The notes below the pieces were generated by a model. The model saw only the letters and a program-made list of their open reading frames with translations. It had not been told where the DNA came from and searched no databases. Below, in pieces: positions 34,686 through 44,766 of a stretch of DNA of 64,000 nt. Position 1 is the first letter of the stretch. Every line of letters starts with the position of its first letter. Position numbers and translations under genes: made by a program. The stretch comes from Anthopleura xanthogrammica (Eukaryota > Cnidaria > Anthozoa > Actiniaria > Actiniidae), in the NCBI GenBank assembly GCA_964019055.1, contig OZ025211.1, positions 13,592,082-13,656,081 on the forward strand, in the 5' to 3' direction.

Positions 34686-34811
34686 ATGGCTGCCCCATAA
34701 ATTCCTGACGGGGCTCTTCTCGCAGAACTCTAAGTCGCGGTTCCGGAAGACGCTCCTGCTGTGGTCCCTGACCAGCCCGTTGCACAAGCCCCGGAAATCC
34801 AGGCCAATGTG
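34686..34811 (+). pseudogene. First ORF of the Ngaro-like element, 5' exon
   Basis: ATG at 34686 opens an Ala/Pro/Val-rich frame (VPEDAPAVVPDQPVAQAPE) interrupted by two stops near the start. A possible donor, GTG^GTAAAT, is at 34811-34817. A matching acceptor (TTTTTCGTTAG) is at 36995, leading into the coiled-coil piece. Gag-like function is inferred only from position. Confidence 0.4.
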
Positions 34812-35164
34812 GTAAATAAGGGCTTCGTATGTCTTTAGTCCCCTGTTCTTGTTGTAGTTTACTTTATAGTTCGCTACTTTTCGTATACGTTGGGTTCCCC
34901 GTTTCGTTTCCCGCCTTTTTTCTGCTAACTACTTAGTAACACTACTTTAACGGTTCTTGGTCTATTCTTCATGTACATACAGTCTTTATTGGCGTTTCTA
35001 GTGGGTTTTTATGTTTTCGTTTAGTAAGCTTAAAGGTTTTTAGCGCGTTTGTCTACGTGCTTTTTGTTTAACGTTTGTAGTTTACCGGGGTTTATTTAAA
35101 GTCAGTGGGATTTTTTGCTTACGCTTTAACGGGTCTGTTGGCCATTTGTCAGTGGAGTTTATTT
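34812..35164. other. Possible intron start of the Ngaro-like element
   Basis: T-rich, no ORF. It leads into the tandem array and would belong to the same large intron if the proposed splice sites are used. Confidence 0.35.
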
Positions 35165-36130
35165 TGTTGCACAAAGAGGGGTGTATTCAGCAACGCAAAG
35201 CAAGTGTAATAATGTGCAAAGTCGGTTCATTTTTTTATGCACTATAGGGTTAAGTAGGCCAGTTTACATAATAGGTTTTAACCAGTTGCACAATGGGTTT
35301 GTTGAGATGTGTAAAGCAAATGGAATGTGCAAAGACGGTGTATTTAGACGTACAACGAGGGTTTAATGAGATACACAAAAGGGGTTTAAAGTGAGTTGCA
35401 CAAAGGGTTTGTTTAGATGTGTAAAGCAAGTTAATGGAATGTGCAAGACTGTGTATTTAGACGTACAAAGAGGGTTTAATGAGATACACAAAATGGGTTT
35501 AAAGTGAGTCGCACAAAGGGTTTGTTGAAATGTATAAAGCAAGTGTAATGGAATGTGTAAAGACGGTGTATTTAGACGTACAAAGAGGGTTTAATGAGAT
35601 ACACAAAATGGGTTTAAAGTGAGTTGCACAAAGGGTTTGTTGAAATGTATAAAGCAAGTGTAATAGAATGTGCAAAGACGGTGTACTTAGACGTACAAAG
35701 AGGGTTTAATGAGATACACAAAATGGGTTTAAAGTGAGTTGCACAAAGGGTTTGTTGAGATGTATAAAGCAAGTGTAATGGAATGTGCAAAGACGGTGTA
35801 CTTAGACGTACAAAGAGGGTTTAATGAGATACACAAAATGGGTTTAAAGTGAGTTGCACAAAGGGTTTGTTGAGATGTATAAAGCAAGTGTAATGGAATA
35901 TGCAAAGACGGTGTATTTAGACGTACAAAGAGGGTTTAATGAGATACACAAAATGGGTTTAAAGTGAGTTGCACAAAGGGTTTGTTGAGATGTGTAAAGT
36001 AAATGGAATGTGCAAAGACGATGTATTTAGATGTACAAAGAGGGTTTAATGAGATTCACAAAAATGGACCTATTGTGGTGCACAAAGGACTTATTTAGGT
36101 ATACATAGCAAGCGTATCGGAATGTGCATG
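35165..36130 (+). repeat. ~116-bp tandem repeat inside the retroelement
   Basis: The word AGGGTTTAATGAGATACAC recurs at about 35354, 35471, 35586, 35700, 35817 and 35932 (36044 in variant form), a period of 112-117 bp. Each unit also holds GGGTTTAAAGTGAGT(C/T)GCACAAAGGG and AGACGGTGTATTTAGACGTAC-like words. More degenerate copies continue to about 36500. Confidence 0.9.
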
Positions 36131-36995
36131 TAAGATTTTGATTAGATATACGAAATGGGTTTATTTATGCACAATAGGGTTTTGAGATGTACGTAGAGGG
36201 TTTATTGGAATGAACAGCTTGGTTTCAATAATTTATACGAAATGAATTTGTTAGATTCACAAGATAGTTTAATGAGATGTATGCAGAGGATTAATTGAAA
36301 TAAACAACTTGGTTTTAATGAGATATACGAAATAGTTTTATTGATATGCATACGAGGGTTTAATGAGTTTTTCGTAGAGAGGCCGCTAATGGGATTGTGC
36401 AGAAAAGGCTTAATGAGTTGCGTATAGAGTTTTATTGGGATGTATAAAGCAAGTTCACCAAGATTTACGTAGAGGATTTACCTAGATTTACAAGAGGGTT
36501 ACTAGATGTGCATATATACAGGGTTAAAAGAGTTCACAATTTGGTATACAATGCAAGTAAGCTTTAGGGAATGTTTAAAGTGGGTTTAGGGTCTTACCCA
36601 AAGCGGATTTAGTGGATTTCCAATGTGGTCTCATTAATGAGGCATACAAGTGAATAGAATGAAAAGAAAGTTTATTTAGGTGTGTAAAGCAAGGTCTGTG
36701 GTTGGAGCAAGAATGCTTATTGTGGGCACGAAAATGAGATATTTAAGCACTCAAGCTGCACTAATGAGCTAACACTGTGGGTCTTTTGTGTGTATAAGTC
36801 GGGCCCATTTAGGGTAATAAAAATTCAATTGAGTACACGTATAAAGCGGTCTTTGTCATTTACATGAAATTGGATCTTTTACAAAGCTAGTACAACGAAT
36901 ATGTCACTTAAGCTTATTATGCGTAGAACGTTATGAATTGTATACCGTCAGTTTTCTATGATCTTTCTCTTACATCCCCATTTCTTTTTCGTTAG
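36131..36995. repeat. Degenerate tail of the 116-bp array and T-rich acceptor region
   Basis: Diverged units with GGGTTTA and TACACAA words fade out by about 36680. A polypyrimidine stretch with CCCATTTCTTTTTCGTTAG ends at 36995 and looks like a 3' splice site. Confidence 0.5.
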
Positions 36996-37092
36996 ATTGA
37001 ACGACTCACAAGGCAAATAAATGAACTAAGACAGCTCCAGAACACTGGGACAGTTGAGTCAGCGTTGAGACATCTTAGGGAGCTACTATGCA
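36996..37092 (+). pseudogene. Coiled-coil piece of the first ORF
   Basis: The frame reads IERLTRQINELRQLQNTG and then ALRHLRELL, with hydrophobic residues at coiled-coil spacing. It runs directly into reverse transcriptase sequence in another frame, so a deletion has removed the rest of the first ORF and the start of the polymerase. Confidence 0.5.
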
Positions 37093-37095
37093 GGC

Positions 37096-38241
37096 CGGCT
37101 CAACTTTGACCTCGAATGGCAGGGGTGGTACTTCACATATACAACGCTCCCATTTGGTTGGAAGGCCAGCGCTTGTATATACCATAGTATCGGTCTAGCA
37201 GCAACCAACTTTGTCAGGTCGCTAGGCGTCCCTTGCTCTCAGTACATCGACGATCGCCACATAGGCCAGCTGCGCCTCTCATCCAGCCAAGGATGTCCCA
37301 TGTTCTCCCACCTCTAGCTTGCCCGGATGGCAGCCTTCATCACCTGCTCTACACTTGTTTCCTTGGGCTACTTTATCAGCCTAGCCAAGAGCTGTTTTGA
37401 GCCCTCAACGTCGATACGCTTCCTTGGTTATATTTGCGACTCTAGACGACAGGCTTTCATTCTGCCAGACGACAAGAGAAAGAAGTTTGCATCGTTAAGG
37501 GATACCATCCTAGCAAACAAAACGGTATCTCTCAAAAATCTACAAAAGTTTGCGGGAAAAACCACCTCTTTTGCACTGCTTGTCCCTGCAGCGAAATTGT
37601 ACACCAATTTCGTATATCAAGCCATCGCCAAAGCGGCCCGTACCAACTCTGTAAAGATCGACTTGACACCACCACTCGGGCAAGAGATTTCCCATTGGAA
37701 ATTCCTTGATTCCTGGTCCGACTGCCTTCCATGGAGATCAGAGTCTCACTGCCTCGTGCAACTGTACTCGGACGCCTCCAACACCGGTTGGGGTGGTGAG
37801 TTGCTCCGTGACGACCGCAACTTGAAACCTATTGAAGTTCGGGGTTACTGGGACGTTGACGAACGTCAACTCTCCATCTCTTCTAAAGAAACACTCGCTT
37901 TGCTCCGCGTCCTCGAGAGTTTTCCTGCTGAATGTTCCAACACGCGTCTAGATGTTTATACTGACAGCCAAGTCTTGATTGGCAGTTGGGAAAAACAAGT
38001 GTCAAGATGTCCCGCCTCGTCAGACATCCTTAAGAGAATCTTCCAACTGTGCACATCCCGGCAGGTAGCCATGTCCCTCCACTTCGTCCCGTCCAAGGAA
38101 AACCTGGCGGACGGTCCATCCCGTGTACTCTCTGACCTAGATGTTACTTTAAGCCGTGAGGCATGGAGACAGGTCCAACAAGCTTTTGGTCCCCACACTT
38201 TGGATCTAATGGCTTTGCCCTCTAACGCCATGCGTTGCTGA
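37096..38241 (+). pseudogene. Reverse transcriptase-RNase H of the Ngaro-like element
   Basis: The frame starts inside the palm (WYFTYTTLPFGWKASACI), reaches the catalytic QYIDDRH near 37249, meets one in-frame TAG at 37315-37317, and is then open from 37327 for 304 codons. SIRFLGYICDSRRQAF is the connection. RNase H follows with acidic residues in LYSDASNTGWGGEL, SKETLALLR and VYTDSQVL, and a late Asp in ENLADGPSR. The N-terminal fingers are deleted. The protein copies element RNA into DNA. One stop plus the deletion make it inactive. G+C is higher here than in the surrounding AT-rich DNA. Confidence 0.85.
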
Positions 38242-38468
38242 GATTCCTGTTGTCTCAGGACTGTGCATTTACAATTGTGGTACCCGATCTCTACCCAAAG
38301 AAGTATTGGTGGCCGATCCTTGAGCGGGCGGCCTCTGCATCCTTCCGGTTGGGCCGCAAAGGAGACCTCACAACCCTCCTGTATCCAGACATAACTAACT
38401 TTGTTGCATGGAAGGCACGGCCTCTACGATGGGATTTGTGGGTTTTCAGAGTCCCAAATGCACTTTGA
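38242..38468 (+). pseudogene. Post-RNase H domain of DIRS-type polyprotein
   Basis: Frame-shifted continuation with FLLSQDCAFTIVVPDLYPK and KYWWPILERA. This segment follows RNase H in DIRS/Ngaro-like polyproteins; a relation to the DIRS methyltransferase-like domain is possible but not shown. A short deletion precedes it. Confidence 0.5.
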
Positions 38469-38581
38469 ATCGTTTGTAATGAGTCACTACCTCGGTTAAT
38501 AAAACATACATTTCAACTTACCTGGTTTGTTTATTGTAGAATGTAGTTCCCTTATCTTTTGTCCCCTTTTTATTTTGGCAG

Positions 38582-38838
38582 CCACTTGCTGAAACTCCTC
38601 GTATCTGGCGGCCAGCCGTTCGTTGCCCTGACTGCTCGTACCCAAATGATGAATCTTTTAGCTTTTGCCAACAATGTGGTTATAAGCGAAAATCCATCAG
38701 CGAGGATGCTTGCCCTCTTACGGTCAAGGTGAACCTCGACCAGCTGGATTCACGCATAGAGAGCCTTTCGGCTGTCGCCGAAAACAAACAATATAAGAAA
38801 CAAAAGAACAGCCTCCAGAGGGAGCTGGATAGTTTTTA
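38582..38838 (+). pseudogene. Zinc-ribbon and coiled-coil N-terminus of the recombinase ORF
   Basis: Starts after the acceptor CTTTTTATTTTGGCAG and reads a CPDC-x11-CQQC zinc ribbon (within residues 15-34) and then a basic coiled coil (LDSRIESLSAVAENKQYKK). A one-base loss in the T run near 38833 shifts the frame just before the recombinase domain. Fused to the recombinase it would act as a DNA-binding or multimerising module. Confidence 0.65.
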
Positions 38839-39942
38839 GCTTCCGTTCCAGGTCATAAAAACCTCCTGTCCGCCTCTCCCAAGGATGTGGTGCGTTTCTT
38901 GGCATGGAAGGATAAAGGGGGTAGGACCAAGGTACACATACCACAGTGCCGTTTCTTCAGTCTCCCCTCTCAAAAGGCCTCTTCTTCCTGTGGTTGCCCC
39001 ACTCGTTTGGCCGCTGGCACTGTCAACAGCCTCATCGGTAAACTGCGGTCTATTTTCAGTGCGGCAGGCCGAGGAGACTCTTGGAACAACATCCTAGGCG
39101 TTGGCAACCCAACTGCTCATCCTACTGTTAAATCTTACCTCAAATCAATCCAGGAAGAACAAGCCCAGGCCCGAGTTACGCCCAAACAAGCTGTGCCCAT
39201 GTTCTTTGATAAACTACAGATTCTATGCAACCACCTCAGAGCAGCTGTGTTCGCAAGCGATGCCTCTCCAGTGCAGCGTTATGTCTCTGCGAGAGATCTA
39301 GCTTTCTTTTGTTTGGAATTCTTTTCGGCGGATAGAGCCTCCGACCTGGGTCAAGTTCTTACCAAAGAAGTCGGTCGCCTCCCTAGAGGCGAGGGTTTGC
39401 TTTTCAACCACACGTTTGGTAAGACCCTCAGAGGTGGAAACGCGAACACGTTTTTGGTTAAAACCTGTCGGGACCGCATCGTCTGCCCAGTTGCCAATCT
39501 AGACCTGTACGTTCGTTTATGCGATGAGATGAAAGTGAATCTTAGGGAAGGTTACCTCTTCCGCACCCTTAACAGCAAAGGGGAAGTATCGAATAACCCG
39601 TTTGTTGGCTCCGCTGTAGCCAATAGACTCATACGTCACCTTAAAGACGTCGGCATTCACAGCGGAGAAACGATGCATAGCTTTCGCAGTGGATGTTCTA
39701 TTACCTTATCCTTATTGGGGGTTTCTCCCGAAGATGTCGCCAGACACGTTGGATGGAGAACCCGGGAGTCATTCGATCACTATTGCCAGATCAATAAGGT
39801 TCTGGGCATGGACCATGTAGCCACAACTCTCGCCAACAGTACGTCGAAGCTCTCCACAGATGCTGAGCCTGCAGCAGCTACAGTGGGCAGGAAGTTTACC
39901 AGCCGTAATTCCCTTAAAGACATATCTCAAGCGTTCCTTTGA
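38839..39942 (+). CDS. Tyrosine recombinase of the Ngaro-like element
   Basis: Open for 367 codons. The catalytic set is visible: Arg in FSADRASDLG (about residue 157), H-x-x-R in TMHSFRSGCS (about 278-283), His/Trp in VARHVGWRT, and the nucleophile Tyr in SFDHYCQIN (about residue 312). This is the DIRS/Ngaro and Crypton class of site-specific recombinase, which joins the circular DNA intermediate to the chromosome through a covalent phosphotyrosine. The domain itself has no stop and all core residues are present; only its zinc-ribbon leader is out of frame. The start is set by domain continuity; an internal ATG is at 38905. Confidence 0.9.
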   Translation, partial: ASVPGHKNLLSASPKDVVRFLAWKDKGGRTKVHIPQCRFFSLPSQKASSSCGCPTRLAAGTVNSLIGKLRSIFSAAGRGDSWNNILGVGNPTAHPTVKSYLKSIQEEQAQARVTPKQAVPMFFDKLQILCNHLRAAVFASDASPVQRYVSARDLAFFCLEFFSADRASDLGQVLTKEVGRLPRGEGLLFNHTFGKTLRGGNANTFLVKTCRDRIVCPVANLDLYVRLCDEMKVNLREGYLFRTLNSKGEVSNNPFVGSAVANRLIRHLKDVGIHSGETMHSFRSGCSITLSLLGVSPEDVARHVGWRTRESFDHYCQINKVLGMDHVATTLANSTSKLSTDAEPAAATVGRKFTSRNSLKDISQAFL

Positions 39943-40095
39943 GTTTTAATACAATCGTACCTAGAGTTTGGTTGTCTTTTGAGTTTCGGGAGGAAGTGCT
40001 TTTATTTCGCCCTGGTGTTAATAAATACTGTTCGCCTTAAGTTGAGTAGTTTCGTGTCGGGTCGCATATGAGCAGCTTTAGCGAATAAAGCGCAG

Positions 40096-40114
40096 GGCCA
40101 GTCCTTATTTCTCC
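40096..40114 (+). repeat. Split repeat B1 (19 bp core)
   Basis: GGCCAGTCCTTATTTCTCC, repeated at 40443-40461. Its position before A2 and after A2 fits the B1/B2 repeats of Ngaro elements, though a longer B repeat would be usual. Confidence 0.55.
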
Positions 40115-40168
40115 CATAACTTAACCACGCCCAGCTTTGAGCGGTCACTTAGGAGTGAAAATGGTTTA

Positions 40169-40350
40169 CTATTTTCACTACTCAAATTCCGCGAAATATT
40201 AGCGTGCGTTAAGTCCAGCATCTTCATCTCCCGGGAATATGTTGTGTACCCTGTTTGGCATTTGCACATGCGTTATTTGCGTATTTAAAGCCTTGCTCTT
40301 CCTAGTTTAGTAGCATTTTCCATCATTGAGACGTACACACGGGTCACCTA
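40169..40350 (+). repeat. Split direct repeat A2 (182 bp)
   Basis: Identical copy of 34470-34651. The flank differs immediately on both sides, fixing the repeat limits. Confidence 0.9.
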
Positions 40351-40464
40351 GTGTTTTCGACCCACCCTCCTCCCCTTCGGCGACGAACTATCTTGTAACA
40401 TGCTTATCTCCTCGCTCCTTCGCTGCTCGCTCATTAGCTCCAGGCCAGTCCTTATTTCTCCATA

Positions 40465-41130
40465 CTCCATACATATTATTCCATACATTTTGATTTAAAA
40501 GTTCGTGTATGGTCTCTTCTTTTGTGTGGGCAAAAGCCAAAGTTGACCAAAAGGATAGACATTCCCTGTCTCCATACATCTTAGTAAGTAGGACCCTCCA
40601 ACTGGTTCCAGGAAACTATCTAAAATTAACATCCATGAAGGTCTATCTTCTGCTTCTTCAACTAAGGAGTATCTTTTGAAAAATGATATTGTCTGTGCAT
40701 TAATTAAACATTCCAAATCTAGCATTTTTCAACCTCCTTCCTGATAATCTCTAATTAAGGCTCTTCTTTTGACTTTATCTTTTCCATTCCAAATGAAATC
40801 AAAAATTATGCTATTTGCTTGTTTTATTATTTCCTTTGAATTAGGGACTAGCGATGCTCGGTATAGAAAAGTATCGCTAAGTTTCTCCATTTCCAGAGAT
40901 TAAGGTTTTTTTTTAAAGATCTAAGAATCGATTTCAAATTAAGTTGTAGTGATTTATTTCTGTTAAAGTAAAGGGAATTCCTAGAAGTTTTATGGGTTGA
41001 TCTACTTGCTCTACATCAATGTCCATTTTTTCGGAGGACTCTCCGCCCAGATGAAGTGCTTCTAGTTTACTTTTGTTTATTTTAAGGCCGGAACACTTTC
41101 CAAAGCATAGCAATATTTCCATTAACCTAT
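40465..41130 (-). pseudogene. Tx1/L1-like LINE reverse transcriptase C-terminal region
   Basis: Reading from 41122 down: KCSGLKINKSKLEALHLG, the post-catalytic segment of L1/Tx1 reverse transcriptases. Then, after stops and shifts, EIIKQANSIIFDFIWNGKD, KRRALIRDYQEGG and MLDLECLINAQTISFFKRY, the thumb region typical of the Tx1 branch. Catalytic motifs lie outside the fragment. It ends where the Ngaro-like B2 repeat begins, so one of the two events cut the other. Confidence 0.75.
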
Positions 41131-41329
41131 TATATGAATCTTATATGAATCTTATCATATTTGGTTGAGCGTTACAATGGCGGCCTAAAGTTTTGTTCTC
41201 GCTCTTACATTTTTGATTTCTTCTCGACTCAGTCTAGCTATATTTTTCTACAGTCAACCCAGTTTTTATTTTTAGCTTATCTGCTCTCAAAGAGCAGTCT
41301 TGGTTATCGAATTCTGGTCTAACTGTTCG

Positions 41330-44268
41330 CCGACTGACAACAACTGGATATCACTACTCGAATGTTCCAGTTGACGCATACTACTCTGAGCTTAATAACT
41401 TACTGGATGAGCATGCTCCAATTCAAGAGCGTTCTACAACCTTGAGACCTCATGCACCTTGGTACTCTGATACCCTACGCTCTCTCAAACGTGAGAAACG
41501 ACGGTCTGAAAGAAAGTGGGTGAGGTCTGGCCTTGAAATCCACAAGCAAATCCACAGAGAAACTGTGACGCAATCAAGGAAGCGAAACAAACTTACTACA
41601 AGAACAAGGTTATGAACTCTGACCAGAAACAGCTGTTTCAATTATTCGATGGTTTGTTCAAAGTAAAAGGCACACATATACTTCCTTCCCACGACTCTGC
41701 CCAAGTTCTTGCTCAAAGATTCTGCAAATTCTACGCTGATAAAGTGAGTGCATTAAGATGTGATCTGGCAAAAATACCACCTAAATGCCTATCTATACTT
41801 GTTCCTGAAACCGTGTACTATCTGTGACGGACGCTGTGAAGAAGTTTATCATGAATGCACCTTCCAAATCCTGCTCATTACATCCACTCCCGACGAGTAT
41901 GGTGAAAACGTTTATCGATGTTCTTCTACCGTGTATTACTTCTATAACAAATCGATCTCTGGAATCTGGGCTTGTAACTCCAGTATTGAAAAAATCTGAT
42001 GCTGACCATGAGGTACTTAAGAATTACAGGCCCATCAGCAACTTCCCTTTACTTGGAAAAGTGATTGAGCAATCGGTGGCAACGCAGCTGAAACACTACT
42101 TGGTCGAAAACGATCTTTACGCCATAAACCAATCTGCATACCAAGCACACCACAGTACAGTATGTTGCCCAGTTTTGTGAATTTTACAAATTAAACTCGT
42201 TTTTAGCGACGGCTATTTAATATTTCGGAAAACGAAGAGAACCGAAAGAAAGCCGAACATTCAACTTCGGAATGCATGTTTTGGCAATCTTTTTAAGGAA
42301 CGTGTTTGTCAAGGAGAAGCCATGAAGGAGAAGTCAGGTGAGTGGAGTTGTCTCGACGAAAATCTTTAATTTTCACTGCGCAGTGAATTGCCCTGCGCTC
42401 GAAAACTAGGCATTAAAGTTGCTTATTCTCAAAGAAACAACTTAAGATTAGTACTGACGGAAGCTAGAGAGTTAAATTTCATTCTACAACTGTTTAATGT
42501 TCAGGAAGTTTTATATTTGCAAGAATATTAGATGAATAATATTGAGCCGTTGTAAGATTAGGTGCCCAGTTTCGTGACACGCAAACACCAGTGATTACAA
42601 AAACGTGACTACACTGACAATTAATAATTATAAACAAAACTATAGTCGCAAATTGTTTCAAAACACACGTTATGAATTCTGCAAATATTCACAGTTACAA
42701 TGTAATTTTTAATCAAATAAACAGATTTACAAGCTCTTCTTTATCAAGTGATCATGCAAATTAATTAAATTTTCAACTCCCGTCGTATCATATTCCCCCA
42801 TTTTAAAAATTTAAGGGACACTTCAAATTTCACAACAATGCATTTTTACAGCGTGTCACGAAACTGGCCCAGCTGTCACGAAACTGGGCACTTACGTGGC
42901 CGTCGAAATATTCCTTTTATTTTATCAAATTAAAAGATTCGAAGAAAATATCTACATCATAATGTTAACTGATAAATTTGCCTTTATGTGACAAAATGTT
43001 ATAGAATTATCTTTTTCCGTAGAGAAGATATACTATTCACAACCTGAAGTGTCACGAAACTGGGCAACATACTGTACTGAAACAGCCTTGCTACGTGTTA
43101 CTAACGATATAAACCTAGCTCTTGATAATCATAAAGAAGTCGTACTGGTGCTGCTTGATCTTTCGTCAGCCTTCGACACGATTGACTATAATATCCTTTT
43201 TGACAGACTGGAAACACACTTTGGTATAAGAAACACAGCCCTTGCCTGGATCAAGTCCTATGTGTCAAATCATACACAGTCAATAGTAATTAACCAAGCT
43301 AGGTCCTGTCCGTCAGCTTTAGAGTGTGGTGTTGCTCAGGGCTCAGTGCTAGGCCCGTTGTTGTTCTCATTATATACGTGGCACTGCTTGAAGAAATCAT
43401 TTATCAACATGGCCTTCAACCCATGATCTATGCAGACGATACCCAAATGTATTTGGTTATGGAGAGAACAGAGCAACCCTCGTGCCTTACAAAATTGGAG
43501 CTCTGAACCAACGACATTATACTGTGGATGACTAACAACAAGCTTGTATGCAACTCTTCTAAGACTGAAGTTATTCACTTCTCATCGCGCTATCTTAGTC
43601 GTGAGCCCGTTGAAAAGGTCACAATCAATGGCGTTGTAATCAAGTCTACATCTAATGTACGTGACCTAGGAGTAACACTTGACCATTCATTAACAATGCG
43701 TCCTTACATAAGCAATCTCTGCAGGTCAGCATCCTTTGCGGTCAAGCGCGTTGGGAGTATCCGCAACTTCCTCGACTTACCAAGTACAGAAAAACTGATT
43801 CATGCTTTTATTTCTTCTAAAATCGATTATTGCAATAGCCTACTTTATGGGTTGCCAGATAAGGATATCACCAAACTCCAACGTATTCAGAACTCTGCCG
43901 CTCGCCTTGTTACCAAATGTAGGAAGTCCGACCATACTACTCCAGTCCTGCGCAAACTTCATTGGCTTCCTGTACGAAAGCGCATCACTCATAAGATTCT
44001 ACTAATTACTTACAAGGTCCTTAATGGTATGGCTCCTCGATACCTGGTCGATCTGCTCACTCTACTCAAGCCTAACAGAGTCCTACGATCTAACGCCAAT
44101 GAAAATTTAATCTTATCAAGACCAAAGTTTAGGACTAAAAACTATGGTTCTCGCGCATTTTCCATTTGTGCGCCTGTGATGTGGAATGACCTACCCATAT
44201 CTATAAGGAACGCTCCATCCATCGAATCGTTTAAAAGAAATCTGAAGACATTTTTATTCAATGCATAA
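41330..44268 (+). pseudogene. CR1/L2-like LINE, endonuclease-RT linker through C-terminus
   Basis: Begins in the linker (ELNNLLDEHAPIQERS, HAPWYSDTLRSLKR). The reverse transcriptase starts at about 41824-42157 (NYRPISNFPLLGKVIEQ), is cut by a MITE (42158-43074), and resumes with ETALLRVTNDINLALD, DLSSAFDTIDYNIL, AQGSVLGPLLFSL and the catalytic MIYADDTQMYL near 43430. After a frameshift and a stop near 43504 the tail 43528-44268 is open (LDHSLTMRPYI, GLPDKDITKLQRIQNSAARL, LHWLPVRKRI, WNDLPISIR) and ends with a natural stop. The endonuclease is missing (5' truncation). Confidence 0.85.
42158..43074. mobile_element. Tc1/mariner-type MITE with TA duplication (copy 1)
   Basis: Ends are CAGTATGTTGCCCAG and CTGGGCAACATACTG, flanked by TA on both sides (42156-42157 and 43075-43076). 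Removing the element plus one TA restores the LINE frame exactly (...HHST|ETALL...). The internal word TGTCACGAAACTGG recurs near both ends and in the middle (about 42574 inverted, 42856, 42876, 43050), like subterminal transposase sites. It has no coding capacity. Confidence 0.9.
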
Positions 44269-44520
44269 AATGCAACTATTCTTATTAACTAATTAGCATT
44301 ATTAGATCTTTATCTTATTATATAAAATTACCTTGTTAGGGGAGTGACGTCACTCGTGATCAGTTCGGTTTGGTGTGGGCTGGCTGGGAGAGGCGTTGAC
44401 TCTTATCTTGTCTGATTTTATTGTTAACGAGTGTCTGACATCCCTCTGTCTATTGTTTTGTCGTCCGTTAGTTATTGTGGTGTCGGACTCTTGTTTATTT
44501 ATGACTCATATTTCTTACTA
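44269..44520. other. LINE 3' untranslated region
   Basis: Follows the natural stop of the LINE at 44268 and leads into the CTTT repeat; no gene seen. Confidence 0.4.
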
Positions 44521-44596
44521 TTTTTCTGTCTTTCTTTCTTTCTTTCTTTCTTTCCTTCTTTCTTTCTTTCTTTCTTTCTTTCTCTCTTTCTTTCCC

Positions 44597-44632
<36 letters not shown>

Positions 44633-44645
44633 TATCTTTCTATTT
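44521..44645 (+). repeat. (CTTT)n microsatellite
   Basis: About 30 units of CTTT with few interruptions, about 250 bp after the LINE stop. It may be the LINE's simple-repeat 3' tail (inference). The two ORFs rich in F, L and S here are read through the repeat. Confidence 0.9.
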
Positions 44646-44766
44646 ATTTATTAATATAATTTATTTAATTGCTTGTTTGTTTGCTTCTTGTTTATCTATT
44701 TATTTATCAACGATGTGTTGTGAGCCTGTTGCTACTCCCTGCTCATAGATTTAGGCATTGCCTAAA

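Larger units (their letters stand above)
34470..40461 (+). mobile_element. Ngaro/DIRS-like tyrosine-recombinase retrotransposon
   Basis: A 182-bp sequence at 34470-34651 recurs without a single mismatch at 40169-40350. A 19-bp word GGCCAGTCCTTATTTCTCC lies before the second copy (40096-40114) and after it (40443-40461). This is the A1 - genes - B1 A2 B2 split-repeat plan of Ngaro-type elements. In between are a broken first ORF, a large tandem repeat, reverse transcriptase-RNase H (37096-38241), a post-RNase H domain, and a zinc-ribbon tyrosine recombinase (38582-39942). Such elements replicate through circular DNA and integrate by the recombinase without target-site duplication, consistent with none being seen. 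The proteins carry stops, so this copy is non-autonomous. Confidence 0.85.

Noticed and set aside
37532..38231. Minus-strand ORFs opposite the reverse transcriptase-RNase H
   Set aside because: Shadows of a real plus-strand coding region with balanced base composition; no domain.
34470..40350. LTR retrotransposon with 182-bp LTRs
   Set aside because: The repeats do not begin TG and end CA, no integrase or protease is found, and the element encodes a tyrosine recombinase; split repeats fit better.
44375..44748. Leu/Phe/Ser-rich membrane-like ORFs
   Set aside because: They are translations of the (CTTT)n microsatellite.
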